From Hondaea fermentalgiana (taxonomy: Eukaryota; Sar; Bigyra; Thraustochytrida; Thraustochytriidae), in NCBI GenBank assembly GCA_014084085.1, contig NPFB01000030.1, forward strand, positions 92,645 through 150,341: a stretch of DNA of 57,697 nucleotides. The letters run 5' to 3'. How positions within the stretch are numbered: position 1 is the stretch's first letter; the number at the start of each line of letters is the position of its first letter. The position numbers and the translations under genes are program-made. Positions 9,601 to 20,979 of this stretch are shown piece after piece. The notes under the pieces are model-generated. The model saw nothing but the letters and a program-made list of their open reading frames with translations, made no database searches and was not told where the DNA came from.

Positions 9601-11277
9601 GATCTTAACAAGGCTGGCGGAAATGCCGCAATGCAAAATCGTTTGGAGGGTCTGGCGTCAATGGTTACAGATCTTTTGAATCGAATTGACTGCAATGTGG
9701 AGGAAGCCAAGCGACGCGCGGAGGCGCTTGCGCACGTGACTGGCGTCATTCCTACACACAGCGCCATGGACCGTCGGTTAGTGACCTGGCTAACGACACC
9801 AAGTCTTCGTGCACGTCGTCGCACGTTTCACATGGAGGCGCGCTGCTCGGACCTTTTGCTGTTAGTGCCAGGTCGCAAGGCTTTGGGCCTGCGAAGGTGC
9901 GTTTTGCTTGCGTTCTCGGATTGTGTATTGCTGGCCACCTCGGGCGCGCCTTCGTCAAAGTGGAGACCCTCGTTTCCTGAAGAGCGTCCGCGTCGGCGCG
10001 CGATTTGGGTCTTTCGCGCCTCGGATGGCCTGACGTGCAGTCGACCGTTCTTGGTGTCGACCTCGTCCTCCTCTTCTTCTTCTTCCTCGGCCAGCAACGC
10101 AGAACAGCGAAGTCCGGCGGTACGTATCTGTGCGAATGCTCCATGGGTCAATTCTGCATCACTTTCGCCTCACGGCGCAGAAAGAGGCAGTGGCGATGAC
10201 GTCGCTGTCGTGGAAGCCGTGGTGGCGTTGTCGGGCGATGGCGAAGCGGAAAAGGTGTACAGTGTAGTGGAGAAGATCATTGGCGAATATCGCGTGGAGC
10301 ATGGCGACAAAGATGAAGGAGGGCGAGGACGAGGACGATCGCGACGACCTTCACGGGATGTTAGCTCCTCGCAAGAGAGCGGCGTCTTGCGATTGCAGTT
10401 GCCCGGAGTCATTGGCGCAAACGCAAATGGTGGCATGAACGACAAGGGCGAGTCTGCGGTTGCCAGTATGGCGGATGTGGATCCGAGCGATGACTCGAAG
10501 CTCTCGTATGTACCCAAGTATCCGGGCACGGACATGGCGAAGCGTCGTGAGCTTGCGCGACGCCGAAGAGAGGCCCGCACGCAGTGGAAACCGCCCGAGT
10601 TGGAAAATGTGAACGCTGTGATTGCCTTGGAGCGAATCCGAAAGCGTGACGGAACTCCGCTGGCTGATGCGCACCGTCCACCGGAGAGCGTGCAAGCGCT
10701 CTTTCGCGCGTATCCTCGTCCTTCGAGTGAGAATGGGCGTGGGTCCAAGTCCGGTGGTGGCAGTAGCGGTGGCAGTAGCGGCGGGGGAGGCGGCAGTGGC
10801 GGGGCTATTTTCATGACGCCAATCAAGGCCGAGGCTGCGCCGAGTCGCGGATCATCGCGACGGTCGCAGACGGGGTCGAAAGGTGGAATCGGTTTCGGTT
10901 CGGCGGCCAAGCTTGCGCGTAACGAGCCTCTGCCCTTTCGCAAGAGCGCAATCAAGATGCGGAGTCCACGTCGTGTCCGCGAGGGTGAAGACCGAGACGG
11001 AAGGCTGCAAGAAGGCGTCAATGAAGAGGATGACGAGGACGAGGAGATCAACTTTGACCCGACGAGCCCTTATGCCAAGCTGGCACGGCAGCGACGGCGA
11101 CAGCATCCGACGCCGGACATGTCCATCTTCAAGGCTCCCTTTCGAGGGCCCGACGCAACTGAGGCGCCGGATGTAGGGTACCGTTCAAAGCGGCTGATCG
11201 GTGTGCCAACAGACACGAGCAACGTGGTCAAGGAATTCCACGATGCCGAACAAAAGTTTTACCACCAAAAGAAGTAG
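6625..11277 (+). CDS. LRR - coiled-coil - DH/PH Rho guanine nucleotide exchange factor
   Basis: A 1550-residue single-exon protein. Residues about 45-180 form an SDS22-like LRR block (LDLSGHAL, LDVSRNRL, LNLSGNLV, LDLSANKL) closed by an LRR-cap motif ending VWLDG. Residues about 190-735 are mostly coiled coil with a Gln run near 7840. A Gln- and Gly-rich linker (8980-9075) leads to a DH domain at about 840-1045, beginning RRKVVDDLVESEAQYLEAL and including LLLRPLQQLCVYE, typical of Rho GEFs. A PH-like region follows (about 1050-1220). The C-terminus is basic and disordered with Ser and Gly runs. DH domains load GTP onto Rho-family GTPases. The LRR-coiled-coil half resembles centrosomal or cytoskeletal scaffolds, so a localised GEF is inferred. 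The start is the first ATG in the frame. DH is confident; PH is less so. Confidence 0.82.
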   Translation: MEGVLNDVIGGRDPRKVRWLSLGRAAETFGVEERLTDVRGLEACESLVSLDLSGHALSNADRLRLLRKLQELDVSRNRLRHLEGLGRLTNLRVLNLSGNLVERIPEQMGLLVELQWLDLSANKLGDPSEFSHLAPCGKLFRLFIKGNPLCGLPTVGDLVLKHCASLVWLDGTEVTRDGRAGRALPASATASAKQLDEEREAKDKILRLERQIATERASVQTLEAQNHDLKSELEATAQLLARKTSEWAVAEEQASRLQQELAFLRIDASGTNHAPVDDAVAEPSSAGMDASLLSVAHLEDVSIAESEQRTGMDGEGTGLRDRADPIAELWGLVSRSPLNGPVFPSGDLAVALREVEQDIADNAQEATLQLRALNMEFADAKADLADSQNDLDEFLHDLTRQRFLQQQQQQQQVGQPGQSMISPAKMARSPERSSLDLKDAALDLQAKQREVRDMTKIRRHVELLHKALRKKLECAQDLLVLHTERLMADKDETPDSDSHVSQLASLEERIASMKSQLRESAMHVSMAWTELSEVLSGCSESMRNRFPDLVELEGLEELDEDAVQKYFEAGSGFQRTSTFFDSSVAALSEQVMKIKEYESSVQGSLQGCDVRLQQVRRVIEGLVSSTRVDRANSSPQTSPLPPQSAGSSSPPIQRADGMASEAGVSQVLRDEEEVLQANVRNAQARIRELQAEILQLKCEAWRVEANLRTRQCSIMCAALEEKEAAVQACSKTMRRLQTSGALAEQESKTGVWDEDAMGNASYAGGSTCEGDEVSLGSQAVDAAALQHQRQQQQQQHQRQQQRRQQRGDGGGGGGGGAQSADTFEAATAASAALMVASEQKAREFRRKVVDDLVESEAQYLEALRQLVNSFLVPMRRRCLLPPRDLQAICLNAEDIFRAHESIGNALERCHEPMEILGVYAKRAERFEAYINFGVNCSLSMAIVEVRQREVAGFANFVRVTPQGEDGCEVLRGLLLRPLQQLCVYEQTFHRLLDLNKAGGNAAMQNRLEGLASMVTDLLNRIDCNVEEAKRRAEALAHVTGVIPTHSAMDRRLVTWLTTPSLRARRRTFHMEARCSDLLLLVPGRKALGLRRCVLLAFSDCVLLATSGAPSSKWRPSFPEERPRRRAIWVFRASDGLTCSRPFLVSTSSSSSSSSSASNAEQRSPAVRICANAPWVNSASLSPHGAERGSGDDVAVVEAVVALSGDGEAEKVYSVVEKIIGEYRVEHGDKDEGGRGRGRSRRPSRDVSSSQESGVLRLQLPGVIGANANGGMNDKGESAVASMADVDPSDDSKLSYVPKYPGTDMAKRRELARRRREARTQWKPPELENVNAVIALERIRKRDGTPLADAHRPPESVQALFRAYPRPSSENGRGSKSGGGSSGGSSGGGGGSGGAIFMTPIKAEAAPSRGSSRRSQTGSKGGIGFGSAAKLARNEPLPFRKSAIKMRSPRRVREGEDRDGRLQEGVNEEDDEDEEINFDPTSPYAKLARQRRRQHPTPDMSIFKAPFRGPDATEAPDVGYRSKRLIGVPTDTSNVVKEFHDAEQKFYHQKK

Positions 11278-11588
11278 GCGCCTAGCCTCGCTACTTAACT
11301 TACTAACCATATAAGGCCCTTCAAGCCATGCCTGCGATGATGATGAGATCATCATCAGTGTGGTCTCTGTCGCCTTTGCCTGTTCGGTCAGGTCGGTCGG
11401 TCGGTGGTCTGTCGGTTGGTCAGCCAGCCATCTGTGCTGCCCGAGAACCGTGACACCACAAAGCTTGCCTGTTCGGACCCCTTCCCGTGCTGTGTGTCGG
11501 GCGAGATCCGCGCCGTAGAAAAGATCGGAGTTGGCCACCCACACCATGGCCAGTCACCCAGCCACCCCACTCGCTCCAGGCACCACGG

Positions 11589-11622
<34 letters not shown>

Positions 11623-12055
11623 CAGTGCAGCGGAGCCAGCCTGCGTCACCAGCCACCACGGCCACTCCCAGTCAAGCAAGCCGCTGCCGCTCGCTCGCCC
11701 GCTCGCGCGCCCATCAAGCCACAGCAGCAGCGACACGTGCACGCACCAGCACCAAACCTTGCAGGTTTCCCAAAGATCGCGAGCTCGTCATCGCTTGTGA
11801 AGACGGCCCGGCCGCTGGCCTCGCAAGCGTTGCAGACTCGGAGGCCGCGGTCCGCCGCCGCGCGTCCTTCCCGGGGAGCTTAGCTGGCAAGCTAGCTCGC
11901 GTGCGGCTGGGACAAGCTGCAGCTGCAGTTGCGCGTGCGCGTGTGCGTGTGCGTGTGCGCATGAGCTTGTGCAGGATGCAGATGAGACGAGCGCGCGAGA
12001 CAGAAGGTGAGAAAGAAAAGAAGAAAAGAAGAACAACAACTCGAGAAGTGAGAGA

Positions 12056-12132
12056 AGGAGGGAAAGGAAAGGAAAGGAAAGAAAAGAAAAGAAAGAAAAG
12101 AAAGAAAAGAAAAGAAAAGGAAAGAAAAGAAA
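12056..12132. repeat. Homopurine GGAAA/GAAAA tract
   Basis: About 75 bases of almost pure A and G arranged as GGAAA and AAAAG units on the + strand. Confidence 0.8.
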
Positions 12133-12293
12133 TTTTCAAATTTGTGGGGATGCCGCAGCCGCCACCGACGCCGCCACATCTGTGGGGGCGGGGCGGGCGA
12201 GTCACTGCGGATGATGAACGATCGAACGAGAGAATGAACGAGAGAGAGTGAATGAGCGATCGAATGGATGAATGAATGGATGAAAGAATGACA

Positions 12294-12295
<2 letters not shown>

Positions 12296-12333
<38 letters not shown>
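12296..12333. repeat. (GGCT)n microsatellite
   Basis: Roughly nine perfect GGCT units. A similar array occurs at 22750-22780, near the other end of the gene-poor block. Confidence 0.9.
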
Positions 12334-12334
<1 letters not shown>

Positions 12335-14532
12335 CGTTTCTAGGCTTCCCCAGACCAGGCCCAGGTAGCCGGAGAGAGAGCCTGCTATGGCCAGCTCCCG
12401 CGCGGCGCGGCGCTGTGCTGTGCTGTGCTGTGCTGCTGCGACGGAGCTCACTGTCTCTCGCTCGCTCTCGCTGGCCGCTTTGTCCAACCAGCCCATCTCG
12501 TTCCGCCTCCAGAGGCCGAACAAGCGCAGGTGCAACTTGGCTGCAGCCGTAGCTTTTGAAGCCTCGTGTCTTGACGGCTTTCTCTGCGCCGTGCAGGCCG
12601 GTCGGGGTCGGGGCGGTCGGAGACGCGGCGCCGGTCCCGCGTCCTCGTCATCGATCCTTGCGCGGCCATTTATTCGTGCATCCATTTTAGCTATCATCAT
12701 CTTCTCGGCCATGAATCCTTCCGTCGCAGGGCATTCATCGCAGGGGGCATCCTCGCCGGTCGATGCGATGCGCTCGAGCCGGTCAGGCCGCGGAAGCGTC
12801 GCCTCGCGGCGTGGCGTGCCGAGGGTCTTGTGCGGGGAGCTGACTTCTGTGGAAGCCGCCGCGGGGGCTTCGTGGCGGCGGCTCGGGCAAAAGTCTGGGC
12901 CCCGCGGTCTCGGAGGGCGCAACAACTAACTGCAGTAAGCACTGCACACGAGGCAAGCCTGGAGTGCCGCCGCGAAACTCGGGCGCGGCGATTTTTCTGG
13001 CCTTTTCGCGAGCAAGTGAGGGGACAAAGCAAAGCGGCAGCGTGGCGGAGGAAGAGGATAAGGATGCCAATGGAGCGTGTTAAAGGCGGAGTGGCTCGTG
13101 GCGCGTGAGATGCACGAGAGAGAGGTGCGAGAGAAAAGGTTTCAATTTTTGTTCCACGTTTTGTTATTTGTTTGTTTGTTTGTCTGTTGGGTTCCCTCAC
13201 TACGGTGCGGGCGCATCATGCATTCACAGTCACAGCAGCAGGAGGAGCTTGCTATCAGTGAGTGAGTGTGACCGGCAGCACGTGATGTCATCACCGGCAT
13301 CCTCGCCCGCACCAACGCCGCAGCAGCCGCAGCCGCACCTGCGCCGCCCGCGGCTGCGGCCGTTTCTCTGGCTCCGCTCCGCTTCGCTCGACCGAAACGC
13401 GCGCGAGCGCGTGCGCGAGCGGCTGCGGCTGCGGAGAGGACCCTGCGCCAGCCCGGTCATTCCTCCCTCCCCCCTCCCTCCCTCCCTCCCTCCCTGCCTG
13501 GCTCCGATCGACGAATCGATCGACGCGGCGGCACGGCCGCGGAGGCAGACCTGGGAGGCGCGGGACCGGCCGCCGGTCCAGCCGCCCCCACTGTGGGCGC
13601 ACACCAACACCTGGTTCGCGCCGCGTTGGCTGGCAGTCCGTCGCCCTGGCTGGCTCGCACTCGTGCCGCGCGGGGCGCCTCCTGCTTTGTCCAGATCGAG
13701 CGATCCTCGCCAGCATCATCAGCGCTGCAGCAGCTGCAGCGTTATCCAGCAGTGCAGACAGGATCTCATGATCATGCTGCCGTCAGCGAGTCGCGGTCGC
13801 TGCTGCCGGCACCGAGGCGTGGCCCGGGGGAGGCTCCGTCGACGCGTCGGCAACGCTCCGCTCCGCGCCATCCGAAAGTTTAGTTTGAATGTACTACGCG
13901 GTACGAATCTTGGAGTGGAGTGAAATTCCGATCGATGGTCTCTGCCAATAGGCGCTCGCTCGTCCTCTCGTTCGCTCTACTGCGAACTTGGAGCGTTCGC
14001 CTCCTTTGTTTTGTCCGTCTCTAGTCCTATTCTTCATACACACTCACTCTCTCACTCACTCACACAATCAACCAACAACACACGGGCCGCTTCCTCTCGC
14101 TCGACGACCCGACCCTCTATCCGTCCATCGATCGACTCTCTCTCGCTCCCTCCCTCGCTCGCTCAATCCCTCTCGCGGCCAACCTGCGCGTGCACAGGAC
14201 CGCAAGGAGCACGCGCCGTCTCCGAGTCATCCGGACGCTGCGAATCAGCGGCTTGGGGAAGCTGCCTTGGCCACTGAATGATTCGATGAATGAACGAATT
14301 GATGTGAATGAATGAATGAATCAAAATGAACGAGCGACAGAAAGAAGTTGATTGAAAGAAACCAAAAGACAGTGACCATGGTGAATGAACGAATAAAAGA
14401 AAGATCACCTCTGCGGTTGACCGAACACCGCTCGCAAATCGATCGGCCCTGCGCTTTCGCGCTCCTCTTCCAGTCTATCCGTCCTCGGTCATCATTGTGT
14501 GTGTAATGAATCATGCTTTTATCTCTTTTCAA

Positions 14533-14632
14533 NNNNNNNNNNNNNNNNNNNNNNNNNNNNNNNNNNNNNNNNNNNNNNNNNNNNNNNNNNNNNNNNNNNN
14601 NNNNNNNNNNNNNNNNNNNNNNNNNNNNNNNN
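14533..14632. other. Assembly gap (100 N)
   Basis: Exactly 100 N. This is a scaffold placeholder, so the true distance across it is unknown. Confidence 0.99.
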
Positions 14633-17600
14633 GCCGCCTGCCGCCTCTGGCCCCGCAGTAAGCAGCTTCTTTTGCCCCCACACCCTCGGGCGGCGGCGGC
14701 GGCGGGTCTTTAGCCAAGCCGGGCCGGGCCGCTGGCCGCCAACCAACGCGCGGGCCTCGAATGCTCGCTCGCGCCGGAGCCGCCAGGCTGGCCCGCGAGG
14801 TCGATCGATCGCCCCGGCCGGCGGTAGCTGCGGCGCGGAACCTCCCAAAGGCGCCAAACGGACGGACCCCTCAGCGTCTCCAGGCCTGCCGCGCAAGTCG
14901 GTTGGCTTCGCCTGTGGCTTTCCTGGTCCTGCTTGCCTTATTGGCTTGCTGGGCTCTCTGTTATGATGATAAATAAGTCGGGTCTTTCTTTTTTCTTTCT
15001 TTCTTTTTTTTGTTGCTCTCTCTCTCGTTGAGGTTATAAAAGCCGCTAGGGGAGACTCGGCATGGGGCCTGGCCGCTAAGCCAGGACTCACGGCGCGCTG
15101 GTCGCTTCGCTTCGCTCGCTTCTGGACTGGCGACGGAGAGATCGCAGCCGAGCGCGGCCTCGAGGCTGACGCAAGGTCGCGGCAGCGAGCAAGTCAACTC
15201 GCCACAAGCCAAGGCCAAGACAGGATTTCTTTCGAAATTTTCAAGCGGAACGTCAAGAATTCTGGCTGCTGGCTGCTGGCAGTGGCTGCTGCATGTTGGT
15301 CGCAGTCGGTCGCATTTGGTCGGTCGACCGGCCGGCGTCCTTCCCAAGCTTCTCTCAGACTCTCTCTGTCGATCTGTCCACAAGTTATCTTTCCCAAAGG
15401 CTGCCGCCGCGGAGCCTGCCGGAGCAGCAGCCATCGCGCCAGCGAGACCTGGAGAAGAAAAACTCGATCGCCGTCTTGTCTTCTCTTTTCTTTTCTTTTC
15501 TTTTCTTCTGCTACCCAATCTTCAACCAACTCGAGCAAGCAAGCAAATTGGCCAGCTTTCTCCATCACGGCATCCCAGCACGCCTCGCCAACCCACTCGC
15601 CGCTTCCTTCCCTCGCTCACTCGCGCGCCCCGTCCATCGCGACGCGTACCTCGACTCGGCCGCGTCCTCGGGAAGAAGATATCGCCCGCCCGTTCAGGTT
15701 GTTAGGCCTCGGCAACCTTTTTGCCAACAAAAAACCGCGCTAAGCGAACCAGGCCGCCATCACGCCGCGCTCTGCGTCGAATCCCTCGCCAAGCCTCGCC
15801 GCGTCGCGGCCTTGCGAGACCGAACGAAGGCCCCGACCGTGCTGCGATGGCGCCCGAGCAATATCCCGCCGAAGGGTGTCGAAGGTAGCTGAAGGTCGTC
15901 GCAAAGATTGTTGAAGCAAAAGCTGCCTTGAACGGCCTGGCCTTGCCTTCGCTTGTCGAGCCTCGCCGTGGAGGCCTCGAGGCCGCCGCCAGCCACCGTT
16001 CCGGTCCCGTCCGCGCGACCGCGGCAGCCCAGGTGGCCGCCGCTGCCGCCCGGCGCCGCGCGCGCTCGCGAGGGTTTTGAGGGACGCCATGGGATGTGGA
16101 TAATGGCGCACAAGTTGGTGAAGATGATTGATGATGTTGCCCTCGCCATGAACGACGGGGTCTCCGCCGCGTCGATGGACGCGAGCACGGACCCGCGCGC
16201 CCGCCGAGGCCGCGGGCGAGGAGAGGGAGGCACGAGACGCCGCGCTGTCGTCGCTGGCGTCGCTGGCGGGGCGGAGCGGGTCAAGCCGGGTCAAGTCGGG
16301 TCTCGCACGGCGCGCTCGGACGATCAACCGATTGACCATTCGATTGATCGAACCCGCGGCACTCGGGCCGCCTGCCGAGGCATGGCAGCGGCTGCCGTCC
16401 CGGCGACGCCCGGAGCGGCGTGTCGATGGCGCGGCGGAAGTCGCGGCGGGGCTCGATCGCCCGCGCGCGATTCCAGCGAGGCCGGGCTCGGAAGTCTCGC
16501 TCGGGCAGAACTTGGAATCGACGAATGAATCAATGAACGAAGGTTTTGGAGGAAAAAGAAAATGATCGATCCTGTTTGTTAGGAAGCAATCTAGGCCTGG
16601 GCAGGCCTATCCGGAGCAGCTGCAGCTGCAGCTGCAGCAAGCATACATGTTCACTGCCCGTGCAATGGAAGCTGGCGTGGCTGCCCTCGTCGGTCATGCA
16701 AATTCGCGCCGATACTCGGATCGGGCAAGGACCGGCACACAGAAGAAGGCGTGCGTGCGTGCGAGCGAGCGTGCGTGAATGTATGGCCGGCTTGTGCGAA
16801 CGCTTCCCCAAAGCCCGGAGCAAGATCGATCTATCCGGCGATTCATTTTCCTTTCCTCGACACAGGACGAGTCGTGTGGCGTGGCTTGCAAAATCGAAGA
16901 AAAAAAAAAACTCTTTTCCAGGCACGCTTGATTTGCTGCTGCGCGTCGACCACGGTCGCAAAGCCGGCGTATATCATTGTTTACGCAAAAATTTTGACCT
17001 GCGAACGAGGGAGCGAGTGAGCGTGCGTGCAGTTCAGCTACGCCGCGGAACCGTGCGAAGGTGCTTCGTCTACTACACAAGCCAACCTCATTCACAGCTC
17101 AACCTCGCTGCTTCTTATCAATTATCACCTCCAAACTAACAGTAAAGGATAAACGAAACGACTCACTCACTCATCCGTCGCGCACACTCTCTCTCAGTTC
17201 CTCTCTCCCTCTTACACCGACCCTACCCAACCCCACACAATCCCCACACAACCCCCCGCGATTCACTAGTCAACCCGCCGGTCAGCCAGCCGGTTTTCCC
17301 ACATCTCGTATCCCACAGCGGAGGCAGGAGCTCCCCCTGGACGGCGGACGGTCCACTTTTCGAGGCCTCCCGGTTCAAGCCTTCGAACCAGGTCTCCCTC
17401 GCTCACCACGCCGCGCTTTGCGATCGGTCTTCCTCGGGAGGCTGGCCGATCGCATGGCGCTCGCTTGTTCTCTTGCCCCGCCCGCCACCGTCCGCGCCCC
17501 GGCCTCGCGACCTGGCTGCCTGGACGGGCGCCCGATCGGTCGGCCGGTCGGTCGGTCGGTCGTGAAGCCAAAGATCTTGACGCACCCTCGCTCCCTTTTA

Positions 17601-19899
17601 GGCGGGGGCGGCACGGCTGGCTGCTGCTCGATTTTTGGTGGATGTTTTCAAATCGCGTCGGGAAGAAGGGAAATTCGATTGTAACAGCAACCATGGCAAG
17701 TTGCCAGCCGCTCTCAAGACCTTCTTCTTCTTCTTCTTTTTCTTCTTCTCCGAGCTCTTCCGCCGCGTTCTTCGTCATTCTCGGACGGCGCGTATCCGCG
17801 ACCGCAACTCGAGTGCTTCTCGAGACCGACATCAATTTCAATTTTGGCCGCGCCTCGGACGAGCGATCGAAATCTTCTTCGCTCAAGGCTTCGATCTAAA
17901 GCTTCGAAAACTTGTGCATGCCACGCCACCACTGCGACCGAGCGCGACGATCCGTGCCGCTGCCATCAGTTGTTTGTTGCTTGTTTCACTCTTGCTTGCT
18001 TGTTTCCGCACAGGCGCTCTCGCACTTCCTCCCTCGATCATTCGGACCGTCGACCGATCGTCGCTCGGGCGGTTCTTGGGACCTGGCTGCCCCTGGCCGA
18101 CGCCTCTGACGCGCTCGGGCTCGGGCGCTCCACCGGCCGCGGCGGCGCGCGTTCATTCAAGAGGCCGGGCGGCGTTGGGCCACTCGCGCTCGAGGCGGGA
18201 CGAGGCCTGCCTTGCGGTCGTGCGGTAGGCGGCGACATGGGCGGCAGCTTCTTCGAATCCAAGAGGCCTCGTCGAAATGCTGCAGCGTGCGCGCGAGCGT
18301 GCGTGCATCGCTTGACCAGGCACTGGCTGACGTGCGGTATGCACCGAAAGCTTGCGAAGAGGGATCGGATGAGCGAATCATAACCAGGCTCTCAGGTATG
18401 CGTGCATGCATGGCAGGCAAGCGGGCGTCCGAACCACGGAACTTGAAAATGAAAGCAAGACAAAGCAAAGCGAAGGATTCAGGAACCCTGGGAGGCAAGG
18501 ATCGACCATACAAGCCCGAGCGACGCTTACCCAGAACTCTTGTGCCGTTGCTCTTATTTTCATTTATTTTCCCCGTTTTTGTTCCTTCCTTCTCCCACCC
18601 CTTTCTCTCTAGGCCTATTTTCTTTCTAATTTCTTTCTATTTTCTTTTTTCCTTCATTTTACTTTTTATCGTGAATGAGGGAGGCCAAACGCCCGAAGCG
18701 CCGGCAGATCCGGATCTCGGCTGCGGGAGGCCGTGAAGGGGACGACCGGTGCCCGTCCTGCTCACTCGGGCAAATTGCTTTATGGGTGTGGGAAAGGCCA
18801 TGGCGCAGTTTCCGATACGGCTGTGGGCTGTAGTTCCGTGAACGTGAAGATTGCCCCCACAGAGATGGACAGTGTGAAGGTGAGGGAAGACGTATATGCT
18901 GTGGGTTGATGTGGAGCAGCGACTGCCACAGCTATGAGGGTCTCTGTGGGCTGAGAGAACGTTTAAGGTGGATTTCACGGCTTGACAATGCATGTCTCAC
19001 TCATCGCGTATGCCCACGATTTAAGGCGCCACAGCGCGCACCTGTCCCGACTTTCTCTCGGGTCATGGAAAACCGTCCTTCGCATGCCGCTCGAACTTCG
19101 ACCGATCGATCGACCGACGAATCCATCCATCCCGACAAACGCGGCCTCCCGGCACAGCTGCAGCCGCGTGCAAACCCATCCGCGTTGCAGCGCGTCCCCC
19201 GCCACCAGCCAGCCAACCCGCCTCGCCTGCCTGCCGCGGCCCCAAGAACCGCGCCCGCCCCGCGTTCGCTCGAGTTCGCAGAGCAGGCAGGCCTCTTCAA
19301 TTTTTCTCGGAGAGCGAGCTTTTCTTCATCATCTTCTTCTCCGCGTTCTCTCCCTTCGACCCGCGTCAGGCCAGGGCTTGCATGACGAGGCCGGGCTGAG
19401 CTAACGTCATGCACGCACCGCGGCAGCGCCGGGAGGCCCCGGACCGGCGGCACCTGCCACGCTTTCTCGGTCGCGTTCGTTCGATCATGATGCTCGCTCT
19501 CGAGCTGCCTAGCCTCGACCATGGCGAGTTTATCTTCAAGTTCAACTTGCGATGTTTGATTCACTTGTGGGTGGTCTTGCTCCTGGCTGTTCGGCGCGGC
19601 TGCTGCTGCGGCTAGTAGTAGTCGGGCAGAGCGGCGGCTGCTGTCCGCGCGCGGTGCGAGCGCTGGCACCGGCGTCCCGGCGTCCCGCGGGCGGGCGTCC
19701 GGCAGACCGGCGCGGCGCGGCACCAGGCTCGCGCGCTGCGGTCGGCCGCCGGACACTGCCTGCAGGGTGCCGCGCGGCCCACCCGGGCCCGCCGCGGGCC
19801 TGGCGGCCGGCAATCTGCGGCGCGCGAGGCCAGGTCCGCGGTCCCATCGCGATGGTCGATCGATGCCGGCAACGCGGGAAACGAAGGAAAGAATAGTAT

Positions 19900-19998
19900 A
19901 AAATAAAAACAAAAAAGCAGAAAAAGAAAAAGAAAAAGAAAAAGAAAAAGAAAAGAATGGAAAGGATGGAAAGAAAAAGAAAAGAACAGAAAGAAAAT
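19900..19998. repeat. A-rich GAAAAA tract
   Basis: About 100 bases dominated by AAAAAG and AAAGG units on the + strand. Confidence 0.8.
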
Positions 19999-20100
19999 TG
20001 AACCGTCGCGCGCTCGCTCGCGGGCGAGCGGGCGTAAAGGTGTGCGCGCGGGCTCTCGTCCTTCTCCCCGAGCTCGAACCGGCGAGGGCGCCGAGGTCGA

Positions 20101-20138
20101 GGTCGCGGTCGCGGTCGCGGTCGCGGTCGCGGTCGCGG
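20101..20138. repeat. (GGTCGC)n hexamer repeat
   Basis: About six units of GGTCGC. It is one of several hexamer arrays in the window; another is at 32738. Confidence 0.85.
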
Positions 20139-20950
20139 GTCCTGACGCTGCGTCAGCGAGCAGCGGCTGCGTCAGCCAACAGCGCGACGCACGGGGACGG
20201 AGCGAGAGAGCGGCAGCGAGGAGAAAGAAGCGGCTGCGGCAAGGGGGGAGCGAGCGAGCGACACGCACGCCGAGTTCCAGCGGCTCGTCACGGCCCGGGT
20301 GACCATCGGCGACGGCGACAAAAGCGGCCTCGACGCTTCGGCACCCGGTCACGTTTACTCTCAGCAGGTAGCTGGCAGCTGGCTGGCCGATGACCGCATG
20401 CCGCTGCCACCCGGAGAGAGGCAACCATCGAAAGTCGCGCGACATCGCCAAGCTGCAGAGTGAGCGAGCGAAAAGAAAGCATCATCCACCATCACAACTG
20501 GCGCCCAAGAACCGCGAGCGAGCCTGCGAATCAATGCCCCGCCCCACTCGAGAGGTCGAGGATGGAGCTCGATCGCTCGGTCGCTTCGGGTCCCGCGAGT
20601 CCGTCTGTGTCTGTCGGTCGATCGAATCGATCTATCGAATCATCGATGAATCCAGGGAGAGGGCGATGTGACGCGCGTTTTGGAGGCAGCGCATGCCAGC
20701 TAGCTCCAGCTGGACGGAGCTAGACCTGCTCGCGGACCGGCCTGCAGAGGCCGCCGCGAAGGCGTCGCTGCAAGGCGTCGCTGCGAGACGTCCGTCGACG
20801 CGCGCTCCTCTTTGTTTGTTGTTGGAGTCCGAGTTCGAGTTCGAGTTCGAGTCGAGTTGGCGAGTCGAGCCGAGCCGAGCCGAGCCGTGCCGTGATGTGA
20901 TGGATGTATCTGCGCCACGCGCGGTCGCCACGCGTCGAGCCGAGCGGAAT

Positions 20951-20979
20951 GGAGTGGAGTGGAGTGGAGTGGAGTGGGG
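20951..20979. repeat. (GGAGT)n pentamer repeat
   Basis: About six GGAGT units on the + strand. Confidence 0.85.

Larger units (their letters stand above)
11278..14532. other. Gene-poor region, first part
   Basis: No supportable gene. The open frames here are low-complexity (Arg-, Ser-, Ala- or Pro-rich), overlap on both strands and show no domain. Contents are simple repeats: GGTC units near 11393-11415, CAG run 11590-11619, GTGCGC/GTGTGC 11932-11961, purine tract 12056-12132, GGCT array 12296-12333, GCTGT units near 12415, TTTG units 13166-13184, CCCT units 13462-13496 and GAAT-like units near 14265-14320. The first part presumably holds the 3' UTR of the Rho GEF. Confidence 0.6.

Noticed and set aside
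11714..12925. 403-codon frame on the - strand in the gene-poor block
   Set aside because: It is made of repeat translations (Ser/Ile/His runs, Phe/Leu/Ser runs, Arg/Ala-rich parts), opens in several overlapping frames and matches no family.
19001..19912. 303-codon frame on the - strand
   Set aside because: Mostly Arg/Ala/Pro/Gly from GC-rich DNA. One short stretch looks protein-like but is too brief to support a gene.
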